Shown here: piece after piece, positions 51,014 to 60,877 of the stretch
How positions within the stretch are numbered: position 1 is the stretch's first letter
Layout: the number at the start of each line of letters is the position of its first letter
From: Lysinibacillus sphaericus OT4b.31
Lineage (GTDB): Bacteria; Bacillota; Bacilli; Bacillales_A; Planococcaceae
Assembly: GCF_000392615.1 (NCBI RefSeq)
Contig: NZ_KB933398.1
Coordinates: forward strand, 814,391-878,390
Direction of reading: 5' to 3'
Length of the DNA stretch: 64,000 nt
Program-made: the position numbers and the translations under genes
Notes under the pieces: generated by a model
Databases searched by the model: none
What the model saw: only the letters and a program-made list of their open reading frames with translations
Told to the model about the DNA's origin: nothing

Positions 51014-53203
51014 GTGATGAAAAAATGGAAGTCTCTTCTCACACTTGTTTGTTTAATCTGGCTGGTTTTTGGCGTCTTTACATTTTCGAAGATTGGCTAT
51101 CAGTATATAGGGAAGTCATATTTTCAATCTGAAGATTTTCAGCATGAGCTAGATAATTTTCAATCAGAGCTAGGGCCGCTGATATTGAATAAACCAAATG
51201 CTGAGGAATTAAAGAGCAAAATAGAAGTTACGCAAAATGAAATTGAAGAACATCGTAATTACTATGGTTCACTAAGTGACCAGGTAGCAAATATTAATGC
51301 ACAATACGACAATCGCATTCAAGAAGCGGCTGATGTCAATGCGACTGAATTGAAGAAAAAGCTTGAAAGCGAGCGAAATGAAAAAATTAAGGACATTACT
51401 ACGAATTTCCAAGATGATGAATATGTTCGCAAGAAAATTCAAGCAGACAAGGAAGCGCTTGTTGACAAATATATAAAATCTGCGCAAGAGGAAGCAAAAA
51501 GTTTCGCACAAAACTATCATTACTGGTCATATGAATTAACAAATAACGAAACCGGTGAAGTATTTGATTCAGGCGATGTTTCTGACAGCAGTGCATACAA
51601 AGTAAAATATACGTATCAGCACCCTTTAAGTACTTGGAATATAAGTAATAATTTAAATCATATTTTTTCTTCATCCAATGTCTATCTTGATTACGAAATA
51701 TTCAATGAAACTGTAAATTACACAGGTACACTTACAATTTCTAAAAAGGCAGCGCAGGCAGCAGCAGTGATGGATGGCTATGATCGTTTCAAACGAAATC
51801 AATACATGTTTTTTATCATTTGGATAATAAGTATACTAGCAGCAATCTTTACATGGAAAGGACGTAAAGAAGTGCTTCTAGCAGTGCAAGGCTTAAAAGA
51901 GAAAAATAATCTGGAAAAGCTACGAATTGATATACAAGTCGCTATTTTGTTCATTACTGGCTGTATATATTGGTCTTCATCGTATATGGCCTTCGAATCG
52001 ATTGAATTTGCATACGAGTCCAATTATGTACGCTTTTTCATTGATTTTCTATTGAAACTATTCGTTTTAATTATTATAGGTATTGCATTTTTCGTACAAC
52101 TTATTTGGTTGTATGATCGAGTGAGTACAGCAAAAAAACTAGGGGATAACTTGAAAGACAGTTATTTATGGGGATTAGGAGATTCGCTAACTGATCTGTT
52201 TTTAAATCGTTCCATCGCATTACATTCCATTGTTATGGTCGCAGCTGCTTTTTTTGGTGGTGGTAGTCTTGTCGCTTCGATGGTAGCTGGCGGATTCCCG
52301 GTATTCGTATTTGGGGTCTGTGCTTTTGTAGGTATACCAGCAATGGTCGTTTTTCTTTCGAGAATGGGTTATCTAAACCGTATTATGAAAGACACGAAGG
52401 ACATGGCAGAAGGGCGTCTGAACCGCGACGTCATGATAAAAGGGAAATCACCACTTGCCAATCATGCGGAGAATCTTAATCACTTACGTGAAGGTGTTCG
52501 TACGTCGATGCATGAGCAGGCAAAAAGTGAACGTTTGAAAACAGAGCTCATTACGAATGTTAGCCATGATTTACGTACGCCGTTAACATCCATTATTACC
52601 TATACCGATCTACTGAAAAAATCAGATATTACTGACGAAGAGCGCAAGCAGTATATTCATATTCTCGATAAAAAATCAGAGCGTTTAAAAGTACTGATTG
52701 AGGATCTCTTTGAAGTATCGAAAATGGCGAGTGGGAATATTGAGCTTCATCGAAGTCGTGTTGATTTAACACAGCTTGTGCAGCAGGCAGTAGGGGAGCA
52801 TGAGGAGGACTTAGCGCAAGCACGTTTAGATTTACGAATGACGATGCCGCGCGAACCACTTTATGCTTATGTAGACGGACAAAAATGGTGGAGACTCATT
52901 GATAATTTGATCGTCAATGTATTGAAGTACGCATTAGAAGGTACGCGTGTCTATGTTACCTTAAAACGTACAGCTAATGGTGATGTAGAATTCACCGTAA
53001 AGAACGTCGCAAAATATGAAATCAGTGAAAATGCAGATGAATTGTTTGAGCGCTTTAAGCGAGCAGATGCTTCACGTCATACGGAAGGTTCAGGGCTAGG
53101 TTTAGCCATTGCACAATCAATCGTGGATTTGCATGGAGCACGTATGAGCATCGATGTTGATGGAGATTTATTTAAAGTGATCGTTCGTATACCAACAGTG
53201 TAA
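51014..53203 (+). CDS. sensor histidine kinase with six helices and extracellular coiled coil
   Basis: A 729-residue kinase. Helix at 8-27, then about 230 extracellular residues with a Lys/Glu-rich coiled coil (about 60-165), four or five more helices (260-455), a HAMP-like linker (DTKDMAEGRLNRDVMIKGKS), the HisKA block NVSHDLRTPLTSIITYTDLL and an ATPase with LIVNVLKYALEG, FERFKRADASRHTEGSGLGL. All catalytic motifs are present. The partner is the regulator at 50173. The GTG at 51014 is nine bases from AGGGGAG; ATG 51017 is the next codon. The signal is unknown; the coiled coil suggests envelope or large-ligand sensing. Confidence 0.85.
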   Translation: MMKKWKSLLTLVCLIWLVFGVFTFSKIGYQYIGKSYFQSEDFQHELDNFQSELGPLILNKPNAEELKSKIEVTQNEIEEHRNYYGSLSDQVANINAQYDNRIQEAADVNATELKKKLESERNEKIKDITTNFQDDEYVRKKIQADKEALVDKYIKSAQEEAKSFAQNYHYWSYELTNNETGEVFDSGDVSDSSAYKVKYTYQHPLSTWNISNNLNHIFSSSNVYLDYEIFNETVNYTGTLTISKKAAQAAAVMDGYDRFKRNQYMFFIIWIISILAAIFTWKGRKEVLLAVQGLKEKNNLEKLRIDIQVAILFITGCIYWSSSYMAFESIEFAYESNYVRFFIDFLLKLFVLIIIGIAFFVQLIWLYDRVSTAKKLGDNLKDSYLWGLGDSLTDLFLNRSIALHSIVMVAAAFFGGGSLVASMVAGGFPVFVFGVCAFVGIPAMVVFLSRMGYLNRIMKDTKDMAEGRLNRDVMIKGKSPLANHAENLNHLREGVRTSMHEQAKSERLKTELITNVSHDLRTPLTSIITYTDLLKKSDITDEERKQYIHILDKKSERLKVLIEDLFEVSKMASGNIELHRSRVDLTQLVQQAVGEHEEDLAQARLDLRMTMPREPLYAYVDGQKWWRLIDNLIVNVLKYALEGTRVYVTLKRTANGDVEFTVKNVAKYEISENADELFERFKRADASRHTEGSGLGLAIAQSIVDLHGARMSIDVDGDLFKVIVRIPTV

Positions 53204-53207
53204 ATGG

Positions 53208-53237
53208 ACAGCGGCAGATAGTGCCGCTGTTTTTTTG
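53208..53237 (+). terminator. terminator of the two-component operon
   Basis: ACAGCGGCA pairs with TGCCGCTGT around five bases, followed by T7. Confidence 0.9.
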
Positions 53238-53287
53238 TAATGAACGATGATAAGACAGTTGGGATTCACGTAGAAAGTGTAAAGCTC

Positions 53288-54436
53288 TTATAGTCCTAAA
53301 TTTTTTGCTATAATCATTTTCATCACTTCATTTGTACCGGCGTAAATAGACATTACAGGAATATCACGATAACGTCTTGCAATTTTATATTCATCCATAT
53401 AGCCGTAGCCACCGTGCAACTGCATACACTGGGCAGATAGCTCTCGCGCATTTTCAGTAATCCAATATTTTGCCATTGAAACTTTAGTCACAACATTTTT
53501 GCCAGCGATATGTTCTTCTATTAAAGATTCTAAAAAAGTTTTGCCAAGTTCTATTTTTGTCGCCATTTCAGCTATTTTAAACTGTGTATTTTGGAACTCA
53601 CTAATGGCTTTCCCGAAGACCTGACGTGATGTTACATAATCTATTGTTAAAGCCAGCATATCCTCGGCAGCTGTTTGGGCAGCAATAGCTACTGCTAAAC
53701 GTTCTTGTTGCAACTTTTCCATCATATAGGTGAATCCTTTTCCTTCTTCACCAAGTAGGTTTTCTACTGGAACACGACAATCTTCAAAATATAGTTCGGC
53801 CGTATCCTGCGCATGCATGCCAACTTTTTCAAGCTGTCGTCCCTTGGTGAATCCAGGTGTACCTTCTTCAATGACGAGAAGGCTAATACCGCGATGTTTT
53901 TTCTCCGCAGATGGATTAGTTTTCACCGCTATAACGGCTAAATTTGTATGAATACCATTTGTGATAAATGTTTTTTGTCCGTTGACGATATAATGATCAC
54001 CGTTGCGTATTGCTGTTGTTTGGATATTTGCTAAATCAGAGCCTGTACCTGGTTCTGTCATGGCAATCGCCGTAATGTATTCCCCTGTGATACATTTCGG
54101 TAGCCAGCGAGATTTTTGTGTTGCTGTACCATAAGCCTCAATATACGGGACGACAATATCATTATGCAGGCCGATACCAATAAGACTTGAACCAATGCGC
54201 TCTAGCTCTTCTTGGATAATAACACTAAAGCTAAAATCTAAACCTAGGCCACCGTATTGTTCCTCTACTTGTGGGCATAGGTAGCCCATTTCTCCAAACT
54301 TCCGCCAAAATTCCAGCGGTACAAGATGATCTTTCTCCCATTGTGCATAATGTACTTCAGCCTCTTCTGCTAAAAACTTACGTAAGGTTTTACGGAATAA
54401 CTCATGCTCTGTTGATTCAAATTTGTATCTTACCAT
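53288..54436 (-). CDS. acyl-CoA dehydrogenase
   Basis: A 382-residue flavoenzyme. FAD/substrate motifs: ITAIAMTEPGTGSDLANIQT, GQKTFITNGIHTNLAV, RQVFGKAISEFQNTQFKIAEM and QLHGGYGYMDEYKIARRYRD; the catalytic Glu is in SIYAGTNEVMKMII. It inserts a double bond into an acyl-CoA (fatty or branched chain) using FAD. A homologue of the same family is at 63565. Single gene with AAAAGGGGTG ribosome site. Confidence 0.9.
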   Translation of the reverse strand: MVRYKFESTEHELFRKTLRKFLAEEAEVHYAQWEKDHLVPLEFWRKFGEMGYLCPQVEEQYGGLGLDFSFSVIIQEELERIGSSLIGIGLHNDIVVPYIEAYGTATQKSRWLPKCITGEYITAIAMTEPGTGSDLANIQTTAIRNGDHYIVNGQKTFITNGIHTNLAVIAVKTNPSAEKKHRGISLLVIEEGTPGFTKGRQLEKVGMHAQDTAELYFEDCRVPVENLLGEEGKGFTYMMEKLQQERLAVAIAAQTAAEDMLALTIDYVTSRQVFGKAISEFQNTQFKIAEMATKIELGKTFLESLIEEHIAGKNVVTKVSMAKYWITENARELSAQCMQLHGGYGYMDEYKIARRYRDIPVMSIYAGTNEVMKMIIAKNLGL

Positions 54437-54593
54437 TCGAATAACACCCCTTTTCGCTTGTTTATACGTAAATAATCTCTTACATGTATCATGTTACAGA
54501 AAGTATGGAAAAAATAAAAGAGCTTTAGAAAATACGATTTTACATTGTAATGCTATAATCAACTATGAATATATGAAAATAGAGGGCTTTTAT

Positions 54594-55673
54594 ATGGCAA
54601 AAGTAATAATAGGAATACTCGTAGTTGGTATATATAGTGCGTTAAACTTCTGCATAGGGTGGAGCGTAAAGCAGTGGCTTGTTGCGATGAACTGGTTCAA
54701 CTATCCAGTTTTTTATTGGTTGTGCTTTTATATTCTAGCCTTTAGCATTGTTATTGGACGGATACATGAATCTATAAGAGTGTTTTCAATTATAGGGAAT
54801 TATTGGATGTTTGTGTTCGAATATGGCTTACTGCTGTGCTTGGCAGCGCATTTTGTTTTTTGGTTAACCCCGTTTAAAAATGTACAAATAATCGGAAGTA
54901 TAGTAATGACTCTATTCGTTCTCTTCTGCATAGTTGGCTCTTACTTAGCGTATTCTCCAGTTGTACGTAATTTAGAAATAACGATGGATAAAAAGGATAG
55001 TGAACTATCTGCGATGCGTGTTGTAGTTGCTTCGGATTTCCATCTAGGTGTGCTATCAAATAAAAAGCACTTACAACGTTTTGTCAATTTATCGAATGAA
55101 GCGAAGCCAGATATTGTTTTTCTAGCAGGAGACATTGTGGATGATGATCCTAAATGGTTTGTGAAAGAAGGAATGGCAGAGACGATGAAATCACTAACCG
55201 CTACTTACGGAGTCTACGGTGTGCTTGGAAATCATGAATATTACGGCAAAAAAATTCCGGAATTTGTAGAAGTGATGGATAAAGCAGGTGTGAATATTTT
55301 AAGAGATGAAACAATTCGAGTTGAAAATGCGTTTATAGTAACGGGTCAAGAAGATATTACAAATAAAGAGCGACAGCAATTAGATGCATTGCGACACAGT
55401 GATAATTTGCCATGGTTTGTCATGAATCATACACCAAATGATCTTGTAACTCCATCTCAAGAAGGCGTAGATTTTCATATGTCAGGTCATACACATAAGG
55501 GACAAATGTGGCCAAATCAATATATTACGGCACGTGTATTCGAGCTTGATTATGGTTATAAGTTGAAGGATCAAATGCATACACTTGTTTCATCGGGATT
55601 TGGGTTCTGGGGTCCACCGATGCGTATAGGCAGTCGTTCGGAGCTTTGGGTAATCGATATAACTTTTCGTTAA
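54594..55673 (+). CDS. membrane-anchored metallophosphoesterase
   Basis: A 359-residue protein with four N-terminal helices (about 1-135), then a calcineurin-type phosphoesterase: VVASDFHLG (D-x-H), FLAGDIVDDD (GD), VYGVLGNHEYYG (GNHE), FVMNHTP and SGHTHKGQMWPNQY (GHTHxG). Two metals are bound by these residues. Related YkuE/YaeI-like proteins act on lipid-linked phosphates. The start is ATG 54594 with AGAGGG upstream. An extended -10 (TGCTATAAT, 54550-54558) is placed for a transcript that excludes the long upstream frame from 54423. Confidence 0.85.
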   Translation: MAKVIIGILVVGIYSALNFCIGWSVKQWLVAMNWFNYPVFYWLCFYILAFSIVIGRIHESIRVFSIIGNYWMFVFEYGLLLCLAAHFVFWLTPFKNVQIIGSIVMTLFVLFCIVGSYLAYSPVVRNLEITMDKKDSELSAMRVVVASDFHLGVLSNKKHLQRFVNLSNEAKPDIVFLAGDIVDDDPKWFVKEGMAETMKSLTATYGVYGVLGNHEYYGKKIPEFVEVMDKAGVNILRDETIRVENAFIVTGQEDITNKERQQLDALRHSDNLPWFVMNHTPNDLVTPSQEGVDFHMSGHTHKGQMWPNQYITARVFELDYGYKLKDQMHTLVSSGFGFWGPPMRIGSRSELWVIDITFR

Positions 55674-55815
55674 AAAGCTATAGTATATGGAAAAAGAGTA
55701 TCTTATAATTAGTTGGTGTTTGGAAAAATTAATTACGCCTTGCGTAATGTGGCTGGCGTATTGCTGGCGCCACAAAAAACGATTGTTGAATAATGTTAAA
55801 AGGTAAGGTGACAAT

Positions 55816-56649
55816 GTGGATTTCATAGAGTTATTAAAGGCACTTATTTTAGGCTTTGTTGAGGGAATGACAGAGTTTGCACCAGTATCGTCTACCGGGC
55901 ATATGATTATTGTGGATGATATGTGGTTAAAAACAGAAGAATTTTTAGGGAAGTATCCTGCTAACACATTTAAAATCGTCGTACAGCTAGGTTCAATTTT
56001 AGCGGTAATCGTCGTTATGTGGAAGCGCATGTTAAGTCTAGTTGGTTTATACAATATTGATGGTCAATCAAGATCGATGAAAGGACGATTCAACTTAATG
56101 CATGTGATTGTTGGTATGCTACCAGCAGTAGTATTAGGTTTCGCATTTAAAGATTTTATAGACGATCACTTATTTAAAGTAGAGCATGTCATCTATGCAT
56201 TAGTGGCTGGCGCAATTCTAATGATTGTTGCCGATAAGTTTGCACCGAGAAAGCCAAAAGTTGATTCTTTAGATGATATTTCATATGGCTTAGCATTCAA
56301 AGTTGGCTTAGTTCAGTGTTTATCTCTATGGCCAGGTTTCTCACGTTCGGGTGCAACAATATCGGGTGGGGTCCTTTTCGGGATTAGTCACCGTGTAGCA
56401 GCTGATTTCACATTTATAATGGCGGTCCCAATTATGGCAGGGGCAAGTCTTGTATCGGTACTGAAAAACTGGGATACGCTGTCAATGGATTACTTTGGTT
56501 TTTATGCAGTCGGCTTTATTAGTTCATTTATATTTGCTTTACTATCCATTAAGTTCTTCTTAGCGCTTATCTCAAAAGTGAAACTGATGCCATTCGCGAT
56601 TTACCGTTTGGTATTGGCTGCTATATTAAGTATTATTATTTTTATGTAA
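55816..56649 (+). CDS. uppP: undecaprenyl-diphosphatase (bacitracin-resistance protein BacA type)
   Basis: A 277-residue membrane enzyme with eight helices. EGMTEFAPVSSTGHMIIVDD (catalytic Glu-rich loop) and SLWPGFSRSGATISGGVLFG (PGxSRSxxT) are the signature motifs. It converts undecaprenyl diphosphate to the monophosphate for cell-wall lipid recycling, and extra copies give bacitracin resistance. GTG start with AAGGTGAC upstream. The metallophosphoesterase gene just upstream could act on related lipids. Confidence 0.93.
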   Translation: MDFIELLKALILGFVEGMTEFAPVSSTGHMIIVDDMWLKTEEFLGKYPANTFKIVVQLGSILAVIVVMWKRMLSLVGLYNIDGQSRSMKGRFNLMHVIVGMLPAVVLGFAFKDFIDDHLFKVEHVIYALVAGAILMIVADKFAPRKPKVDSLDDISYGLAFKVGLVQCLSLWPGFSRSGATISGGVLFGISHRVAADFTFIMAVPIMAGASLVSVLKNWDTLSMDYFGFYAVGFISSFIFALLSIKFFLALISKVKLMPFAIYRLVLAAILSIIIFM

Positions 56650-56654
56650 ACGAA

Positions 56655-56692
56655 AAGTCACTCATCTGTCACAAGGATGAGTGACCTTTTTT
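56655..56692 (+). terminator. terminator of uppP
   Basis: GTCACTCATC pairs with GATGAGTGAC around eight bases, followed by CTTTTTT. Confidence 0.9.
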
Positions 56693-56951
56693 GTATATAG
56701 AATTTTTTAACCATATATTTCATGTATTTTTTGAATTTTGTAACTTTTTTTGATGGTTTTTCATTGTGTTAGTAGTTTTAAAGAACTATAAAATGGGATT
56801 TCTTTAAAATATACATTATCTTTACCATTGTAAATATGAGAAAATATACATTATAATCAATTTTATATAAGGTTATAATACTTTTATTCTATTAATAGTA
56901 TTTAGTAAAAAAGACATGTAATGCACAAGATAATATTTATGGGGTGGAAAG

Positions 56952-58244
56952 ATGTTTCAGTTTGGAAGTAAACCTAAGCGAAATACAATTGTTATGAGTG
57001 ATGTGTCAAATACTGGGGTTATTATTCAAGAACAAGAACGTTTATTGCAGTTAAATCTCGTCAATCTTACAGAACAAGATTTACAATTAATTAGAAGTTT
57101 GAAACCTTATATTGAGCAAAATGCTGTAGAGGTTGTAGCAACGTTTTATGAAGCAGTTGAAAGTGTACCGGCTTTACTGGAAATTATTCAAAAGCACAGT
57201 TCGAGTGAGCGCTTACGCCAAACGTTGCGTCGCCATATTATAGAAATGTTTGAAGGGCGAATTGACGAGGCCTATTTAGAAAAACGACGACGTGTTGGGA
57301 AGATGCATGTAAAGATTAACTTGTATCCAAAGTGGTATTTAGCTGCATTTCAAAACCTTGAAAAATCATTGCGCAAGATCGTCTATGAACTGCATTTAAT
57401 AAAAGATGAAGAAGAAAAATTTTGTGATGCCATCAGCAAAATTTGTAATTTCGAACAGCAAATTGTATTAGAAGAATACGATAATTACACTCATACGTTA
57501 TTAGAGGAGCAACGTAATAATGTACGTGCACACGTAAAGGGGATTGTTGGTGAAATTTCAACGCAGTTAGAGACTCATTCTCATGAAACCAATGAGGCGG
57601 TAACTGAACTTATTTCTAGTACGAAGCAAGTGAATGCATATTTGAAGGAAAGTATAGATGAAGCGAATACAATGCAGCAGGTGTCTACTGAAGGTTATTC
57701 AAAAATAGTAGTAATAAATGAGCAAACTGGAAAAATAAATAATAAGACGATTGAAATGGCGAAGATGGTGGAGCAATTAAATCATTCATCCTCAAAAATT
57801 AATGTTGTAGTTGAAATGGTTAAAAATATTTCAGGACAAACAAACCTACTTGCACTAAATTCAGCAATTGAGGCTGCTCGTGCAGGAGAACATGGAAAAG
57901 GTTTTGCGGTTGTTGCCGATGAGGTACGGAAGCTAGCAGATCAAACGAAAGATTCAGTGCAACAAATAGCAGATTTAATCGGGATGTCCAACGGTATTAC
58001 AAATCAGGTAGTACAAGCGATTCAGGAAATTCAGGAGCTTGTGAATAGCAGTATTGAACAAAACGTAGAATCCTTAAAAGCATTTAATGCCATATCAGGC
58101 TCGGTGAACAGCTCTATAGTAAACTTTCAAAATGTGGGACACCAAATAACAGAGTTGGCGAATATTATTGAATCCATAGGCGAGTCCTCAGAGGAATTGG
58201 AGAGAGTTTCAAGTCGCCTCGATACAACAATAAAAGAATTTTAA
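56952..58244 (+). CDS. hemAT: HemAT globin-coupled aerotaxis transducer
   Basis: A 430-residue soluble receptor. Residues 30-190 form a protoglobin with proximal haem His 119 in [16 protein letters not shown]; the rest is an MCP signalling domain with the hairpin tip [37 protein letters not shown]. There is no membrane helix, as in Bacillus HemAT. It binds oxygen through haem and steers swimming by CheA. Ribosome site GGGGTGG. About 260 AT-rich bases upstream hold no gene or recognisable sigma-D promoter. Confidence 0.92.
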   Translation: MFQFGSKPKRNTIVMSDVSNTGVIIQEQERLLQLNLVNLTEQDLQLIRSLKPYIEQNAVEVVATFYEAVESVPALLEIIQKHSSSERLRQTLRRHIIEMFEGRIDEAYLEKRRRVGKMHVKINLYPKWYLAAFQNLEKSLRKIVYELHLIKDEEEKFCDAISKICNFEQQIVLEEYDNYTHTLLEEQRNNVRAHVKGIVGEISTQLETHSHETNEAVTELISSTKQVNAYLKESIDEANTMQQVSTEGYSKIVVINEQTGKINNKTIEMAKMVEQLNHSSSKINVVVEMVKNISGQTNLLALNSAIEAARAGEHGKGFAVVADEVRKLADQTKDSVQQIADLIGMSNGITNQVVQAIQEIQELVNSSIEQNVESLKAFNAISGSVNSSIVNFQNVGHQITELANIIESIGESSEELERVSSRLDTTIKEF

Positions 58245-58259
58245 CTAATTGGATGAAAG

Positions 58260-58291
58260 GCTATGCATTGGAAAGGGTGCATAGCTTTTTT
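58260..58291 (+). terminator. terminator of hemAT
   Basis: GCTATGCA pairs with TGCATAGC around ten bases, then T6. Confidence 0.85.
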
Positions 58292-58468
58292 ATAGGTGAA
58301 ATTGTTGATAGTTGAAGTGACGGATAAAAAGGGTAAAATGACAGATAAAATCAAACAGCCAATTGTTTTTAATAGCGACTGTCAAATGTAAATGGCTGCT
58401 TGAGCACATGACTTATTAGTGATACGCTAAAAGCGACATGGGGAAATGAACAGAGGGGTGTTGGGAAC

Positions 58469-59431
58469 ATGAAAAAGAAATTGTTTATTACACGTAAATT
58501 TCCGGCGCATATTGTCGAGCCGTTAGAGGAATTTTATGAGATTGAGCAGTGGCAGGATGAAGAAATCGTTATCCCGCGAGACAAACTTTTAGCAGCTGTC
58601 GCGGACTGTGAGGTATTATGGGTAACGATTGCGGATAAGGTTGATAAGGAATTACTTTCACACGCACCCAATTTGAAACTTGTGACAAATTTAGCGGTAG
58701 GTTTCAATAATATTGATGTGGTAGCGTTACGCAAACGAGGCATCATGGCAACAAATACTCCTGGTGTCTTAACTAATACCACTGCAGATTTAGTATTTGG
58801 CTTATTGCTTGCAACAGCCCGAAGAATACCAGAAAGTGAGCGTTATTTGCGTGATGGCAAATGGCAAAGTTGGTACCCAATGCAGTTAGTTGGTAAGGAT
58901 GTGTCTGGTACAACTATAGGGATTATCGGAATGGGACGTATCGGTCAGGCAGTAGCAAGACGTGCAAAGGGGTTCGACATGAAGGTTTTATATCATAATC
59001 GTAGACGTCGCCATGAGGCAGAGGAAATGTACGGTTTTCGATATGCACCTCTTGAGGATCTCTTAAAACAATCTGATTTTGTTGTCATTATGACACCATT
59101 TAACAGTGATACAGTTGGATTAATTGGCGCGAAGGAATTAGCTATGATGCAGGAAGACGCGGTGCTGATTAACGCTTCTCGAGGGGGCATTATTGATGAG
59201 ACTGCACTTTACGATACCTTGAAGAATGGCAAGCTATGGGCAGCGGGGCTAGATGTTTTTGAACATGAGCCGATTTCGATGGATCACCCGTTATTAACGC
59301 TCCCGAATGTTGTAGCACTTCCCCATATTGGTAGTGCTTCGTTGAAAACAAGAACAGCGATGCTGACACTCAATGTCAACGCACTTACTGCATACGGGCA
59401 GGGCAAGGCCGTATCCAATAGAATAGACTGA
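58469..59431 (+). CDS. D-2-hydroxyacid dehydrogenase (glyoxylate/hydroxypyruvate reductase-like)
   Basis: A 320-residue NAD-dependent dehydrogenase. VTNLAVGFNNIDV, Rossmann loop TIGIIGMGRIGQAVARRAKGF, INASRGGIIDETALYD (catalytic Arg), GLDVFEHEP (Glu) and LPHIGSASLKTR (His) are in the normal order. The family reduces glyoxylate, hydroxypyruvate or related keto acids. Ribosome site AGAGGGG. A nested hairpin block follows its stop. Confidence 0.88.
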   Translation: MKKKLFITRKFPAHIVEPLEEFYEIEQWQDEEIVIPRDKLLAAVADCEVLWVTIADKVDKELLSHAPNLKLVTNLAVGFNNIDVVALRKRGIMATNTPGVLTNTTADLVFGLLLATARRIPESERYLRDGKWQSWYPMQLVGKDVSGTTIGIIGMGRIGQAVARRAKGFDMKVLYHNRRRRHEAEEMYGFRYAPLEDLLKQSDFVVIMTPFNSDTVGLIGAKELAMMQEDAVLINASRGGIIDETALYDTLKNGKLWAAGLDVFEHEPISMDHPLLTLPNVVALPHIGSASLKTRTAMLTLNVNALTAYGQGKAVSNRID

Positions 59432-59435
59432 AAAA

Positions 59436-59544
59436 CGGTCAGTAAGCCGCCCACCTCAAGTGGAAAGAGGTGAGCGAGCAACTGACCGGCAAAGCCCGAT
59501 TGGTTCAACTAACAATCAGTGGGAATGAAGAATCCTAACTGATT
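59436..59544. repeat. nested inverted-repeat block after the hydroxyacid dehydrogenase gene
   Basis: CGGTCAGT (59436) pairs with ACTGACCG (59488), enclosing CCCACCTC/GAGGTGAG. Then AATCAGT (59514) pairs with ACTGATT (59544) around an imperfect stem. Two folded units in a row with no gene recall IS200/IS605 ends or small mobile repeats; no transposase frame is nearby. Confidence 0.5.
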
Positions 59545-59604
59545 GAAGTTTCACCTTATGGTTGTTTAAGTATTTGCTAGTGAAAAAAAGAAAAATGGGC
59601 ATTA

Positions 59605-60405
59605 TTATTTATTGAACATGTCAAATAGACCGCCAATTCCACCCTCACCTGAGGATTGGCCACCGCCGCCTTGTGAAATTGGAGCGGCTGCAAAGATACG
59701 GCTTGCCAAACGGCTAAATGGTAATGATTGAACCCATACAGTACCAGGACCACGTAAAGTTGCGAAGAAAATGCCTTCCCCACCAAATAATGCTGTTTTT
59801 ACGCCCCCTACCATTTCGATATTGTAATCTACATCAGATGTCATAGCGACTAAACATCCTGTGTCGACACGTAAAACTTCTCCTGGTTGTAGGGTTTTTT
59901 GATGAATAGCCCCACCAGCATGAACGAAGGCCATGCCATCGCCTTCAAGTTTTTGCATAATGAAACCTTCACCGCCGAAGAAACCTACACCGATTTTTTT
60001 CTGAAATTCGATACCGACTGAAACGCCCTTAGCGGCTGCTAAAAAAGCATCCTTTTGACAAATAATTTTTCCATTCAATTGACTCAAATCCATTGGAATA
60101 ATTTTACCAGGATATGGAGAAGCAAAATACACATGACGTTTCCCTGTACCGGCGTTGGTGAACGTTGTCATAAATAAGCTTTCACCTGTGATTATACGTT
60201 TCCCCGCACCAAGTAATTTCCCCATAAAGCCACTTTGTGCACTGCCTTTAGAGCCATCGCCAAAAATAGTCTCCATCTCAATCGATTGATCCATCATCAT
60301 TAAAGCTCCTGCTTCTGCAACTACCGTTTCCTGTGGATCTAGTTCAACCTGCACGTATTGCATGTCATTACCAAATATTTTGTAGTCAATTTCATGGTTA
60401 TTCAT
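59605..60405 (-). CDS. AIM24 / TIGR00266-family protein
   Basis: A 266-residue protein of the AIM24 beta-helix family: [74 protein letters not shown] and [24 protein letters not shown]. The C-terminus is Gly/Ser-rich ([17 protein letters not shown]). The family forms flat trimers of unknown biochemical role. Ribosome site GGAGG. Single gene. Confidence 0.85.
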   Translation of the reverse strand: MNNHEIDYKIFGNDMQYVQVELDPQETVVAEAGALMMMDQSIEMETIFGDGSKGSAQSGFMGKLLGAGKRIITGESLFMTTFTNAGTGKRHVYFASPYPGKIIPMDLSQLNGKIICQKDAFLAAAKGVSVGIEFQKKIGVGFFGGEGFIMQKLEGDGMAFVHAGGAIHQKTLQPGEVLRVDTGCLVAMTSDVDYNIEMVGGVKTALFGGEGIFFATLRGPGTVWVQSLPFSRLASRIFAAAPISQGGGGQSSGEGGIGGLFDMFNK

Positions 60406-60877
60406 TATACAATTCCTCCAATAGTAATTTTGTTGTTACTTTATACGATTATAAGACACAATAGTTTCACTGTGTAATTAATTATTTTAGAAAAAAAGGG
60501 AATAAACTAGAAAATGTCGAATATAAAAAACTAGAATGTGTATTATTTTTTTCATTCAGCAAAAGATTTTCGAGGGATTTGTACGTTGAATGTAGAGGAC
60601 ATTCTTTCTTTTGTGGGTGCTCAATGACAGCTGAATAAAGATAAAGCCTCTGGCGGATGTCAATATATTGAAGGGGAATCAGACTTGAAGTTTGCCTAGA
60701 TTTGAGCATTCATACAAAAATCTTATCTTTACAAAAGCGGTAAACGTTTTTTATTGCCAGTGTTTAGCCAGATGCATATCAGCTAAAACTAGTCTGCATC
60801 TAGTAGGCCCAAGCAACCTCTATAATATGGTGTAATTCCGCTCAGGCATAATTGAAATCTTTCAGGGGGTGTTTTTA
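60406..60877. other. noncoding region upstream of the lysine-type operon
   Basis: Around 470 bases without a supported gene. It contains a possible cre-like site GGTAAACGTTTTTT (60739-60752; 12 of 14 consensus positions), an inverted repeat AGATGCA/TGCATCT (60770-60801) and TATAAT at 60821-60826. The left half (60480-60700) shows only short, unsupported frames. Confidence 0.5.
60739..60801 (+). promoter_or_regulatory. candidate cre site and inverted-repeat operator of the ALDH operon
   Basis: GGTAAACGTTTTTT resembles the CcpA site TGWAARCGYTWWCW with two mismatches. AGATGCA and TGCATCT, 18 bases apart, lie where the -35 of the TATAAT box at 60821 would be. Both are suggestive only. Confidence 0.4.

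Noticed and set aside
54423..54593. 57-codon N-terminal extension of the metallophosphoesterase
   Set aside because: The extension overlaps the divergent gene's start and the likely promoter; ATG 54594 has the ribosome site and begins the membrane anchor.
55590..56054. 154-codon minus-strand frame across the start of uppP
   Set aside because: Overlaps two solid genes, with low-complexity composition and no ribosome site.
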